Shown: in pieces, positions 50,476 through 63,439 of the stretch | Position numbering within the stretch: the first letter of the stretch is position 1 | Layout: the number at the start of each line of letters is the position of its first letter | Assembly (NCBI RefSeq): GCF_910589235.1 | Contig: NC_060955.1 | Location: forward strand, 903,501-967,500 | DNA from: Vespa crabro | Taxonomy: Eukaryota > Arthropoda > Insecta > Hymenoptera > Vespidae | Direction of reading: 5' to 3' | DNA: 64,000 nucleotides | Made by a program: the position numbers and the translations under genes | Notes under the pieces: model-generated | The model's input: the letters and a program-made list of their open reading frames with translations, nothing else | Told to the model about the DNA's origin: nothing | The model's database searches: none

Positions 50476-53400
50476 ACTCTATCTCTCTATCTCTTTCTCT
50501 CCATCTCTCTTTATATCTCCCTTTCTTTTCCCCTTCGCACGCCATGGACCGCGAGCTACGCGACCGAACGAACGACTCCTCTCTTTCTCTGGATGGGAAA
50601 CGAAGCAACGATGAGGCTTCCGAGTCGGCGCAACGACGACGACGACGACGACGACGACGAAAGAAGAAGTAGAAATAGAAGAAGAAGAAGAAGAAGAAGA
50701 TGAAGAAGAAGAAAGAGGTGGAGGAGGTGGTGGTTAGCATTGGTGGAGGAGGATGGCAAAGTGCGAAGAGTCGTACGCATCTCCTTGCCTTCTCGAGATT
50801 AATGAGTTTCGAAGAAACGACTCGATTTACGAGATTAAAAATTCATCTTCCATTTCTCCTTCCTTCTACCTTTTCTTTTGCTTTCTTTTTTTCTTCTTTT
50901 CTCTTCTTCTTTTCTCTCCCCTTTCTTGCCTTCTTTCTTTCTTTTTCTTTATTTTTTTTTTATTAATTATCATCATCGTCGTCATCGTTATTGCGATTAT
51001 TGTCATCATCATCATTATCATAATCCTTTAGATAATTTTCAATAAGAGATACTCCCTGAACTTTCGTTCGTTCGTTCGTTCGAGACGATTTAATGTAACA
51101 TTAATTTAATGTAGTTTTCGAGGACTAACACAGGGCGAACGAGTTGCACGATGAGTTATAAAGCGAATAAATATTTTCTAAAGTATAATTATTCAACGAT
51201 ATTCAAGGTAACATTAATATTACGAAGACACCCGTTAGGTGTGGTGCTCGGGTCACGCAGCTTGCAGCGGCCTGTTCAGAGGCCAATTAACGTAGTTACA
51301 GGGAGCAGAGTTCGAGTACGGCGGTGGTTTTATTACGATTATGACAGGAAAGTAACGAGGTAAACGTATCAACCTTATCGTAGTTATCCCCCGCTCGTAG
51401 AAATAATATGGTTAGCCGCTTCGAAAATAAACGCTCTTTGAGTTCATCTTGTTTTTCTCGACGCGAAAGGAGGGGAAATTGAAGAGAATTTCAATTGGCG
51501 AAAAGCGGAAGGATATTCTTACCCATTTAAAACGATCCAAACGAATAATTATTTCAATTTATTCAATTATTTATATGTGAGATTCGTCTCACGTTTCTTT
51601 CTTTCATCTTTTTTCTTTCCTTTTCTTTCCCTCTTTTTTCTTTTCTTATCTCTTTTCTTTTGCTTTTTTACAATTGCCTTCCTTATTCCTCCTAGACGTA
51701 TAAGGGACTCGTCGAATTTAAATCAACGTCAAAAATCAACATTTTTTGTAAAAAAAAAGCATCGATCGTGTTATAGCGATTAGGATAGATCTTCAAAATG
51801 TTTATTTTATATAAAAGCTGATCCTTTTCGGCGACAATTTCGCACGATCGATCGTTTCAATCTGAGAGATTTCATTTTAAGTTTTCACATATCTCGTTTT
51901 CGCAAAAGATTTCCTTTCGTTTCTTTCATTTTTCTTCTTTTTTTTTTCTTTTTTTTTTTTTTACGATCGTACATGGATCGATAGGTTTTTGTGCAGCTAG
52001 GAGTATAGTACGTCGTTATATGCGTTACGACGATATATATATACGTATATATATATATATATATATTTTTTTTTGCAACGAGCACGCGCCACGTTTACGG
52101 CTCGTCGCCGACGTCGAGCGCGTGAAAAAGCGCGGGAAAAAAGATTTGTTTTTTTTTCTTCCTTCCTTCCTTTCTTTCTTTTTTTTTTCAGATCTCTCGC
52201 GCCTCTCTCTGTTACGTACAGTTTCGTTTTTACAGGTGAATGGGAAGAGGGGGAGGAATATGGGATGTAAAAGAATCTCTTAGATAACGTCGAACAATCC
52301 GGTTAAGACGAGTTCGCAACTATTTTATCGAACATGATCTTTTCTTTTTTTTTTTTTTTTTTTTTCAAATTATTTTCAACGCGATAGGTATGACGTAATC
52401 ATTGATCGAAATCAAAGAAGGATAAAGAAAAAAATAAAAGGAGGAGAAGGAGGAGGAAGAGAAGGAAGGCATCGAGAAATCGATCGGAAAAATGAAAGAT
52501 CGACGAGGGGCGGCTCGTAACTCTCTTCGATCATCATCGGATACGATCGTGCCTTGCAATTTGTAAGTGCAAAAGCGAAAGAGAGAGAGAGAGAAAGAGA
52601 GAGTAGTATGACGAGCGATCAGTGTTTCTCTCTGATCGTTGCTTTGCTCTAACGAGAAGAAAGGTCGAGGCGAAAGCGAGGATTCAACCAACGTCGTAAC
52701 TTTTAATGTATGCTCTCTTCGAAGAGGAGTTCTCTCTCTCTCTCTCTCACTCTCTTACGAATAAAACGAGTTCGACCTTCGTTTATGTACGAATCCATAC
52801 TCTAAAGTCAAAAATTTATCGATCCCGTAGGATCGATCTTTTTTATTTTTCTTCTCTCTCTCTCTCTCTCTCTCTCTCGCTCTCCCCTCTTTTCATTTTG
52901 TATTCCTCTTTGTTTTTGTTTGTGCTCTTTTTTCTTATTTTATTTTTTTTTCTCTGGTCGAACAAACGACTCGCTTCCGGGTTAATTTTCCTGATTAACT
53001 AATCGGCAAAATTACGGGTTATCGTTCGCCGTCGTACGTAATAATCAAAGCGTTGGGGCCAGGTTCTAGCTCGCTTAATATCCGTGCTTTGTGTCGGGTA
53101 GTATCGAGCGTTGGTCGTTAGTTAACCGCGCCAATTAACGTTGACCTAATTATTCACGCGTCGACGAGGGGAAACACGAAAAACTTTCGAAAGTAGTATC
53201 TCTCGAAAAATGTTAACAAACGTATAGACCAATCGAGAGAGAGAGAGAGAGAGAGGCTTATTATAAATATAACCGTTCTCATTCGAAGTAGCGTTTTTCA
53301 TTCGGCAATCGACATTCTCCGTAAAAAGAAAAAGAGAAAAATAAACAATTTGATCTCTTGTATCGATTTTTATTAAGTGATTAAAAAAATGTTGAAAAAA

Positions 53401-53480
53401 AAATTCAATGGAAAAAAAAAAAAGAAAAAGTAAAGGTGCAGGGCCCTCGATCGACAGAATCCGGCCCTGTCGCGATCGCG
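48010..53480. other. Repeat-rich noncoding DNA between two CpG-rich blocks
   Basis: GA/CT runs (49066-49090, 49294-49314, 50026-50050, 50453-50475), (AT)n (49814-49843), (ATA)n (49953-49978) and CGA/AAG repeats (50634-50712) dominate. A short unique piece at 51220-51360 is CpG-containing but has no recognisable product. Confidence 0.5.
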
Positions 53481-53606
53481 AGTGTAAATCGGTAGACACC
53501 CGTTAGATGGTGTGTGTAGCGAAGGTGGGGGGAGAGGCGGGCCAGGTGGTCCGTCGGTGCGAATATCCATTATAGATTCGGCGGAGTGTAGCCGCCGGTG
53601 CGCGAT

Positions 53607-53649
<43 letters not shown>

Positions 53650-53829
53650 CCTTCGTCTGCGCGCGCGGCACTTTGCTACACTCGCATTATAAACACATAC
53701 ATACATACATATACGTACGTACGTAGCTAGACAGAGAGGGAGAGAGCATCACACAAGATCGCTAGAGATCAGTGCAGCGTCGATGTCGTGCGCGCCACTC
53801 TCCCTCGAAGAAGCGCCCACATATATAGA

Positions 53830-53868
<39 letters not shown>

Positions 53869-54044
53869 GATAATAGTAGTGGTTATACGATGGTATCCTC
53901 GATGTGTTAGTAGTAACGGTGTATTTGCGTGTAGTGCCGACGAGGGCGCAGTCGTCGGGTTTCGCGGCGCCACCGGTTCATTCCGCCATCGGCGCCCGCG
54001 ACGTACGGACGTGCGTGTCGAGACAGAAAGAGACAGAGTGAGAT

Positions 54045-54085
<41 letters not shown>

Positions 54086-55690
54086 AGAAAGGAAGGAGAA
54101 AGAGATAGAGACAGGGACGCGCTACGACTTTCAACAAGAGAGAAAGAAAGAAAAAGGAAGAGAGAGAGAGAGAGAGAGAGAGGGAGAAAGAAGACCAATT
54201 ATTTCGTGTGCAAACGATCATCTTCGCGATCTCTGTGCGTGTTCGTCTTCGGCTATATATGTCCTACTGAGTTTGTATTCGCGCGAACGACAAACGACGT
54301 TGAGGTATTCGACAAACGAGACGCACGGTGCTCGTCTGGCGGAGTGAGAAAGGTCGGTTATTAGCGAGTTTATAAACGGACAAGATAGATAAGTATAAGA
54401 TAGAGATAACTAAAGAGAGATATTGAGAAAGGAATCGTCGTGGAAAGACGCGCGCGCGGTACTTTTTCGCGAAGAAGCGAGCGAACGAGCGAGTTAACGG
54501 TGTCGAGCAGCAGAGTTCTTCGTGCTCTGGTGGTAGTGTGGTTGATTGGTGTTGGCCGGTAATAGTTGTTATTGTTGTTCTAGTAATAGTAAGTAGTAGT
54601 AATAGTAATAATAATAATAGTATTAGTGGTGGATGATAGAATAATAACGCGCTCTTGATTCCGAGTGTAAACAAGTGCTACGAGAGAAGGAGGAAGAGGA
54701 GAATAGAAAAAATAGAGGAAAAGTAAAAGGGAGAAGAGGAGGGGAAAACGACAATAGTTATATTTTCCAAGTAAAAGTGTCCCTCGATATATCGGATATA
54801 AGGATATAATAACGAATAAAAACGCGAAGAAGAGGAAGACGAAAGGAGGGCGCGGGAGCTCGGGCGGGGGGCACCTGGAAAGGGTGGGAAGGAACGAAGG
54901 AAAAGGTACGACGAGTAATAGTAAAGTACGATTAGCAAACGGCATCGGCTCTGGTGGCAGTTGCTGCTGCGACGGGTGTACCCCCTCGTCGCTCGCTCGC
55001 TCGCTCGCTCGTTCGCTTTGCCACCACCCCCCGTCGCCCCCTGCCTTTCCCCCCCGCCCTCTCCTCTCCACGCTCTCCGCGACCGTTCGTATCCTCCTCG
55101 GGACGACGCCACCGTCGAGACGCGTCGTACCGGGGCTCGACTCTCGCGCGAGGGGAGAGGACCGACGGTGAGAGAGAGAGAGAGAAAGAAAGAGAGAGCG
55201 AGTGAGTGAGTGTGAGTGAGTGAGAGACGAAGATAGAGAAAGACGGATAGCCTGCTTGCGAGACAGGAGCAAGGGAAGGAGGAGGAACAGCAGTGGCACT
55301 ACGGCAGTGTGTAACGTTGTCGGTGAGAAAAGGAGAACGAGAGAAGAGGATCAAAGAAGAGGAGAGAGAGAGTGAGAGAGAAAGAGAAGGAACGAACGAA
55401 CGAACGTACGAACGTACGTGTGCTGTCTCTCTACCTGTGCTGAATCCCTCTCTCACGAAAGTGCGACTTGGAAGGCCTTGCTCCGATCTCTTAGGCATCG
55501 CGAGCAGGCAACTCGAACGAAAGAACGAACGAGCGACGACGAGCAGTCAGGCAGGCCAAGCGAGCGAGCAAGAAGAAGCCGAGGAGGAGAAGAAGAAGAA
55601 GAAGAAGAAGGTGGTGGTGGAGGAGGAGGAAGAGGAGGAGGCGGCCAGGCCTCTCGTCGCGTCGTCCAACGACGCGGGATATTTCCTTTT

Positions 55691-55702
55691 GGTTAGGTAA
55701 GC
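55691..55702 (+). other. Candidate 5' UTR splice donor
   Basis: GGTTAG|GTAAGC matches the donor consensus well and lies at the right end of the CpG-rich stretch. The paired acceptor would be further right, probably beyond the window. Confidence 0.3.
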
Positions 55703-56054
55703 GAGACAACAATATAAATGGCTCGTACACACAGTACCCACAGAGAGACGAACAAAGAGAAAGAGAAAAAGAGAGAGAGCACCAGCGAGAACGTACGAAC
55801 GCTTCGGCGCGAACCGATTCGCGCGCGACTTACTTCCCCCCTCTCCTCCCTCCTCTTCCTCCTCCTCCCTCACCCACTCATCCATCTCTCCGCTCGCCTC
55901 TCCTCATCCTTCTCCTCCTTCCGTCCTTCTGCGACATTTTTCCGAGAACTCGTTGCCCGTCGTATCCCGTCGTCGTCGTCGTCGTCGTCGCCGCTCGATC
56001 GATGGCCCTTTTTTTAGGAGCTCGCACGTTACTTACCAAACCTTTCCACCCTAT

Positions 56055-56055
<1 letters not shown>

Positions 56056-56125
<70 letters not shown>
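56056..56125. repeat. (CT)n microsatellite
   Basis: CT run of nearly 70 bases with one GT at its right end. Confidence 0.95.
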
Positions 56126-56127
<2 letters not shown>

Positions 56128-56897
56128 GTACGCACGTTCGAAAGACGCGCCAAATTCGTAACTTCTTTTTACGGGAGTTTGTCGCGTTTGTTACAATCTT
56201 TTTGTTTTGGCGCCAGTTTTGAAGACAGTTTGAAGTTGAAAATATTTAGATAGGGAGAGAGAGAGATACTGATCGACAACGACTAACGACAAGGAGGATG
56301 ACGATGACTAGTTCTCTCTTCTCATGTAAGAGAACGTTGTCGTTAAATATCTTAACGGGAAACGAGGACGTGGAACGGCCGCAACGCGAAAGCTTCCTTT
56401 CCTTTCCTTTCCTTTCGAGGTGGTAATAAGATCGGTCCTTAAGGACGATTAGGATCGTCGACGAGCGGAACGCGCAACGACGTGACGCGTCGGTCGTCCT
56501 TTCGAACTTTTTTGTTTCTCTTCCTTCTTTTCTTTGCCTTTTTTTTCTTTTCTTTCCTTCTTTTTTTCTTTCTTTTTTTTTTTTTTTTTCTCCAAAGCAA
56601 CGTCTTATAGACGATTTCTTCTTCACTATCGATAGCGACGATCTTCGTACTTATATACTTGACGTACAGTATATACGTGTGGTGGATGTATGTACGTATG
56701 TATATATGTATTTATGTCGTCGATAATTCGTTTCGTTAACGATCGTGCGTGTATACGTACTTACATCCGTTACGTAGTGTTTCTCTCTCTCTCTCTCTCT
56801 CTTTGTGTGTCTGTGCGTGTGTATGCGTATGGATTGGTTAGTGCGTGCTTCTCGCAAAAAGAAGGCAAGGTTAACGATCGTCGACATTTCTCTCTCT

Positions 56898-56898
56898 G

Positions 56899-56933
<35 letters not shown>
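56898..56933. repeat. (ATCT)n microsatellite
   Basis: About nine ATCT units after a CT stretch. Confidence 0.95.
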
Positions 56934-57877
56934 GTTTCTCTTTTATTTTTTCTTTCTTCAATTTTTTCCTTATATTTTTTGTTTTGTTTTCCTCCATCGT
57001 CATTCCAGTCGATATACCATAGTTTCGTCGTTTCGTTACACTTTCGACTCCGTTCGTTTCAAAGTTAGACACGCTTTTCTATTTGTACGTGTATGTATGT
57101 TATAATAGTAAATCCAGTAGAAGACGTCGAGAATCGACGGTTAGACCGAGCGTTAGAGCTCTAGCTAGATCGCCGTTGTTAGATAAGACGAATTACCAGA
57201 GGCCAGAACGCGAATCGCTCGAGTTTCTTTCGTAGACACTAACTAAGGAACACGTTCGCTCCGACCATTCCGTTAGTTCGTCAAGAAGGAAACTTACGTT
57301 ATGTATATACCTACGTACATACGTGTATATATATATATATATACATATATATGTATGTATATTTGTATTATGTGTATATATGTACGATTACGAATGACTT
57401 ACCTTCTCTCTGCTCCCGTGTCTCTGTCTTTTTTTTTCCTTTTTTTTTTGTTCCTTGTTTTTTTCTTTTTTTTTCTTCTTTTTATTTTTGTTTTTTCCTT
57501 CTTCCTTTCGTCTTAAAGGAAAAGTCCTAGGATCACGGGCAAAAAAGAAGAAGAAATTCGTGCAGAAACACTTTCGGCTTAACCAATGTCCATGTTTTTC
57601 TCGTATCTTGTGTTAAAACATCTTTATATATGTACGAAAGGAAACGCGAAAGAATCGGTTACGCAAGCCGGACAAACTATGATACGCGTCTTGTCTTCTA
57701 CTTCTTCTTCTTCTGCTGCTGCTTCTTCGTCTTCTTCGTCGCATTCGTCCGTAGTAGTCGTTGTAATCGTTATAGCACAGTAGTCTTCGTAGTTGTGTCT
57801 TTGCAGTACTACCACTATACTTATTCGTATTCGTTCGTTCGTTACTCGTACAACGATAGACAGATAAGACACGATTG

Positions 57878-57879
<2 letters not shown>

Positions 57880-57951
<72 letters not shown>
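57880..57951. repeat. (AG)n microsatellite, about 36 perfect units
   Basis: The longest perfect dinucleotide run I counted in the window. Confidence 0.97.
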
Positions 57952-57954
<3 letters not shown>

Positions 57955-58544
57955 TTGTCTTTTAACAACGTCTCACTATTCCTTCTTGTATTTACCGCAC
58001 GCTTTTAGCTACCTTCCATGTTGAAATATGTACGTAATCGTTCGTACTATATTTCTTTTACATTCTCTCTTTCTCTCTTATCGTTTTCTTTTTCTTTCGG
58101 TATCACTCTAACTCCTGAGAAATCGTCGTCGAGCAATAATTATCGAAGGAGTGTAATGTCGGACGCGAAGTAACCGTCAATGTATCCGATTAACGCATAC
58201 TTTTTTGTCGTAAATCTTTGCATTGTTTTTCTGTCCGTCCGTTCGTCCATCCGTCCGTCCTAATGTTGTATTTTCCCAAACAACAAACTCGTACGTACGT
58301 ACGTATCACGTTTGTGTTTCCAAAGATTGAAATCGATATAGAGAGAATAAAAACTCCAGAGAGACAAGCTTCGAGATAAACGGATATCTCGGATTATACA
58401 TATACACACACACACACACACACATACACGTAGACTAACACGTATATGTATATAAAGCTATACCTACTTTGCACACATTGAACACGCTTACTCTCGCAAG
58501 TTCAAACACGAATATTGTTGTCGTTGCTGCTGCTGCTGCTGCTG

Positions 58545-58634
58545 TTGCCGTTGCCGTTGTTGCCGTTGCCGTTGTTGCCGTTGCCGTTGTTGCCGTTGCC
58601 GTTGTTGCCGTTGCCGTTGTTGCCGTTGCCGTTG
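58545..58634. repeat. 15-bp minisatellite, six perfect copies
   Basis: The unit TTGCCGTTGCCGTTG repeats exactly six times with no mismatch, preceded by a (GCT)n run at 58525-58543. Unit length is a multiple of three, so several frames stay open (Val-Ala, Leu-Pro, and Asn-Gly on the minus strand). Confidence 0.97.
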
Positions 58635-58926
58635 TTGTTACTGTTACCGTTGTTGCGCTTCGTCTGTATGTATATATATATACATATTATATGTACATAC
58701 AAAGTACGTGTATGTATGTGTGTATATCTATGTTCGCCTAGCGAGAGGAAAAATAGAGAAGAAAAAATATACGTTTTTCACGGATGAGAAGGGAGGTGGG
58801 GGCCCCGCTTGCTCTCTCTTTCTCGGCTTAAAGACGTGGCCCAGGTGAACCACGTTTTTCTCGCTTTTAACGTTTCGTATTATGTGATTATTTACGTAAC
58901 GACTTGAAAAAGATAGATAGAGAAAG

Positions 58927-58944
58927 ACAGACAGACAGACAGAC

Positions 58945-59003
<59 letters not shown>
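58927..59003. repeat. Compound (GACA)n(GA)n microsatellite
   Basis: About five GACA units pass into about 27 GA units. Confidence 0.95.
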
Positions 59004-59007
<4 letters not shown>

Positions 59008-59073
59008 GTTTGCGTTCGGAATCGAAATTATCGAGGTATCTGACATATGAAAGTTTTCACGCCGTAGAATTAC

Positions 59074-59770
59074 GCTTTTGATTTCATATTTAACCCTTTA
59101 ATGCGTCATTCTTTTTTTTTTTTTTTTTAATTCATTATACACATTTCTAAAGGAAGTGTTGAACTAATCGTTGAGAAAGAAAATTACATTGTAATTATTT
59201 CTACGACGAAACACGTGTATCGAAGTGATTTAAAAGGTAATTGACATGGTCGTATGATATATCTCAAAAATGATTATACCAAAACTGTTTCGTTAAAGAT
59301 AGATTATTAAAATCAAATTTCATATATAATTCATGATTCGTTTTCATTAATGTATCATTCATTCATTCGTACGTTCGTTCGCTCATTTTCTGTTTTATTT
59401 TATATTTTTTTACTAACAAATTTTCGAAACACTATGACGCGACTGATTCATGTATAACCAGAACGCAATAATATAATAGTAATAATAACAACAACAGCAA
59501 CAACAACAATAATAATAATAATGATAATAATAATAATAATATGTGGGACAGGTCGAGTGAAATGTAACAAGCATAAATATTAAACCAACCATTGGAAATA
59601 TCATGTTGTAATTCTAGAACGAAGTATGCATTGAAGAGGGTTTTAAAAATTGATTGATAGTTTAATCGTATTACTATATCTTACGAATGATTATACCAAC
59701 TTTTTTTCCTTAAAGTCAGATTATTAAAAATCAAATTTCATACTTGACCCTTTAATGCGTCATTCATCTT
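59074..59770. repeat. Degenerate local repeat around ccctttaatgcgtcattc
   Basis: The phrase ccctttaatgcgtcattc occurs at 59093 and 59748, with a weak third copy (taatgtatcattc) near 59348. A linked phrase, atgattataccaa with a later agattattaaaa, occurs at 59270 and 59689. Confidence 0.6.
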
Positions 59771-59959
59771 TTTCCCTTTTTCCCCCGCTCTTTTTTTCTT
59801 AACAACCTTTTAATACATAAATATCAAACTACGTAATCGTTAGGAAAAATTTAGGAGATCATAATTTTACGCGCGTTGTGGTAGATTTGAGAGAAATAAA
59901 TTGTTAAAGGATCGTACATTACCATCGAAAATCACTGATCGTAAATATAAATCGTTAAA

Positions 59960-59961
<2 letters not shown>

Positions 59962-59992
<31 letters not shown>
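59962..59992. repeat. Poly(A) tract, 31 bases
   Basis: Pure A run, no element body recognised next to it. Confidence 0.95.
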
Positions 59993-59997
<5 letters not shown>

Positions 59998-60763
59998 TTA
60001 GGAAATGAGAAATATTCGATGAGAGATTAGGAAAAGAAAAAGATCAAAGAAAAAAGGATAAAGTAAAGATTGGACAAAAGGAGGAGTTCAACGTTCAAAC
60101 AATTGAAACCAAGTGTTCTCTTTAAATTATAATTATCTCGTATATATAGCGTAGAGAGTATCGTTAATAATCCGATGATACTTTCGTGACAAGGACGCTT
60201 ATAATTGTAAGAGCAAGTGTTGGACTCGATAAAGCGGTAAAATCGCGAGTAGCGTGTAACGGGAGTCTTCTTCGATTTCGCGAGCGCGAACCTTCCGCGC
60301 CGTTTTACCGTTAACGACCTAAATCGGTGTATGTGTGGGTTTGTGTGTATGTGCGTGTGCGTGTGCGTGTATGCATGCATGCATCTGTATCTGTTTATAT
60401 GTCTCTGTGCGTGTAAAAGAAAGAAAGAAACGAGAGACGTTCCACCGTTTTGCGATTAGCAAAGGAAAGAAAAAAAGAAAAACCGAGCTTAGAGTATATA
60501 GACAAATCAATAAATATATTATTACGATAGGTTTAGAAGTCTAGAAACATATTATTGTATAATGAATAGTATAAAGTTTAATGATTATGATCGAATGTAT
60601 ATAAATAAAAGGAAATGAAAGGGAAAGGGAAAGAGAATATATATATATATGTTATAGTATGTGTGAAAGGGAAATAGAACGTTAATGCCATTAGAATAAT
60701 GCATATTATCACGTAAAAAAGGAATCGAAGAATACGATGAAGGAAATTTTATTCCGATTACCT

Positions 60764-60768
<5 letters not shown>

Positions 60769-60813
<45 letters not shown>

Positions 60814-60821
60814 TCTCTCTT
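60769..60821. repeat. (CT)n microsatellite
   Basis: CT run of about 50 bases with one CCC interruption. Confidence 0.95.
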
Positions 60822-61400
60822 TATCTGTCCGTCTCGTTTATCGACGTACGAGATGCGGGGACGTTTATAAAGTGAGAGAGAGAAAGAAGAGGGTCACGAT
60901 AACGCGTTGGGAGGACCTTAACGCCTACGTTTTCTCGAGAGTACCTCTATATAAGCGATTCTTCTTCTTTTTCTTATTGTTATTATTATTATTGTTATTT
61001 CTCTTTTTGTCTCATAATAATCTTCCGATGACTTCGGCCAGCCAAAGTTACTCGGATAAATATGACGATTGTGAAAAGATCCATTTTTTCTCTCTCTTCC
61101 TTTTTCTTTTTTTTTTTTTTTTTTGTCATTCCTCTTTCTCCTTGATTTTTTGTTTCTTTCCTCTCAAATGTAACTTCTTATCTCGATTAGTATCATCGTA
61201 CACAATGTACGTAGGTATAAGATAATCTTAGTGAAAGTTTATATTTTTTTTCTTTTTTATTTTCCTTTTTGTTTTTTTTTTCTCTTTTTTTTTTTCTTTC
61301 GTAAAAGTAACGTTTGTTTTCGACGGTGTAACAGCAGATACGTGTGTTTACTTATATATCACCGGAATATATATATATTTGAATACATTTCAAACTTTTT

Positions 61401-61415
61401 CTCTCTCTCTCTCTC

Positions 61416-61461
<46 letters not shown>

Positions 61462-61514
61462 CATCCGTCCGTCGTCCGTCCGTCCGTCTGTCTGTCCATC
61501 CATCCATCCATCCG
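61401..61514. repeat. Compound CT / TGTC / TATC / CCGT / CCAT repeat
   Basis: A CT run is followed by several tetranucleotide blocks that differ by one base each (TGTC, TATC, CCGT, CCAT), as expected from stepwise mutation and re-expansion of one ancestral repeat. Confidence 0.92.
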
Positions 61515-62799
61515 TTTATATGTCTCGAACGAATCGAATTTGAAATTAGATAGCAATCACGTTAGTGTTGGGTCTGGAGTCGGGTCGAGAGAGAAGTACG
61601 CGATGCGACGCGACGATGTTCGATGCGTTTTCAAGGCACGCAGCGCGCGCTCGCGCGACGATCGATGGCTCTTACGAAATCGAAACGTGACTAATCGCCA
61701 GAGACGAACACACACCGTCATGGCTGACACTCAGCTCGAACCAACGACGAAGGAGGCCTCGCTTGCACGAAACGAAACGAGACGGAGACGACGACAACGA
61801 TGGCAACGACGGCGACGTCGCGTTACGTCGATAATACTACCGCTTTTACGTTTTCTCTCTCTCTCTCTCTGTGTCTCTCTGTCTCTGTCTCTCTCTCTCG
61901 GCTCAGTTCGTGTCTCCTTCGACGTGAGCGAACCTCGGAAAATTTCCCGATATCGTTTTACCCCTCGGGTAAAGGTACATCGTTCCTTCGATCTTTGAGA
62001 AACCCCCAAAATATCTAACTCTCTTTCTCTCTCTCTATCTATATATCTATCTATCTTTTTCTCTCTCTTATTAGTCTCTCTTTGTCTCTCCTTTTCTCAT
62101 ATAATGTATCGACTTTACTATTATTGATATTATCGAGTAGCCTCGTTATCGTCCTACCCTTATCCCATCTTACACGCTTTAATGATCGTCTAAATGGCGA
62201 TTAATGAGGAGTCGAGCAAAAATAAAGCTTTGCGTGCAAGAAAAATTTTCTATTGGCTGGTGCGTGACCCTTGACCGTCATTGTCCGTTGTTTATCTCTA
62301 TCTCTTTCTCTTGTGCGTGCGCACGCGTAGTTTTTATTTTGCCGTCTCTCCCCACGTGTTTCTTACTTAAATATCTATTTTCTCTCTCTCTCTCTCTCTC
62401 TGAATGCAAACGTCGTCGTTGTCGGTGGCAGTGGCGATGTCTGCTTCGTTGTCGTCCTTGAAAGAAAAAAAAAACAGAAAAAAAAGGAAGGGAAAAGAAA
62501 AACATTTCACGACAGATAGAAAAGAAATGAAAAAGAAAGATGAGGAAGAGGAAAAATATCATTATCGTAGGAAAATCGTTTGGCCGTATTTCATACGCAA
62601 ATGCATTTCGTTCGGTAAAAGGATCCCGAAAGATTCATGCTTTTTGTACAACGAACGAATGAACGAACGAACATTCGTTCGGTATTAACGAAATTAAAGT
62701 TCTTCTCTGCGACCGACAAATCTCTTTGAGCTTCCCGTTCCGTCGTATTTAGCGCGCTCTATAAATTCGTGAAAGGGAATTCTTGGAAGGACGCATTAG

Positions 62800-62830
62800 T
62801 TGCTCGGATTTCAACGAACGTTCATCATCA

Positions 62831-62872
<42 letters not shown>

Positions 62873-63350
62873 TATAGAAGAGAGAAGAATTTGACGATTT
62901 ATTAACATCTTATAACATTGCTAATTGAACAAAATTGAATAAAATTTTTCATTATGTTAAATGTCAAAAACAAAAAAAAAGGATCGAACCAAAAGTTTTT
63001 ATATTCCTTTTAATCGAACAGAAAATAGAATAATTAATTAGATGAAAAGCGTTCTCTTTTGAAGTTCTTAGACATTCCTCCGAACGAACATGCATCGTCT
63101 ACGATATATATATATACTCCCGTATTCTATGGGAAAAGGATTTTAGAAAGTTATTAACGTCTTATAACGTCATTATCGATAATTGAATATCGAATTGAGA
63201 AGTCGAGCAAAATCTCTCGTTATGCTTAAGGAAAGAAAAAAGAAAAAAGAAGAAGAAGCAAGAAAAGAAAAACAAAAAAAAAAAAGAGAGATATTGATTC
63301 TCCGATCGAATAGAGAATAAATATGGGACAAAATTAATTACACGAATAAC
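62800..63350. repeat. Degenerate tandem duplication, unit about 255-270 bp
   Basis: Copy 1 (about 62800-63060) and copy 2 (about 63070-63350) share, in order, a cgaacg..catc..acgatatata start, attctat, ttattaac(a/g)tcttataac, aattgaa, a ctcgttatg/ttcattatg piece and a poly(A) stretch followed by a gatcgaa piece. Divergence is high, so the duplication is old. Confidence 0.65.
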
Positions 63351-63439
63351 CTGTTCTAAAAGCCCCGGATGGACTATTTCCTAGCAACGAGGAACAACAA
63401 AACGAAGTTTTTACACATATATTGAATCCTGAAGCAACG

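Larger units (their letters stand above)
53481..56150 (+). promoter_or_regulatory. CpG/GAGA-rich block, candidate promoter and 5' UTR exon of a rightward gene
   Basis: The block is rich in CpG and in GA, CGAA and CT repeats. Open frames on both strands are all low complexity (Arg/Glu, Ser/Leu, Pro). A good splice donor, TTAG|gtaagc, ends a plausible 5' UTR exon at 55696. Long GA-rich leaders like this are common in insect developmental genes. No start codon with a recognisable protein follows within the window. Confidence 0.35.

Noticed and set aside
54580..55299. Longest minus-strand open frame at this locus (239 codons)
   Set aside because: It is made of Ser/Leu/Arg-rich stretches that mirror GA/CT and CGAA repeats; overlapping frames on both strands are open too.
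61231..61998. Plus-strand frame of 255 codons
   Set aside because: It crosses T runs, CT and TGTC/CCGT repeats; the part outside repeats (near 61560-61800) is Arg-rich with no recognisable domain.
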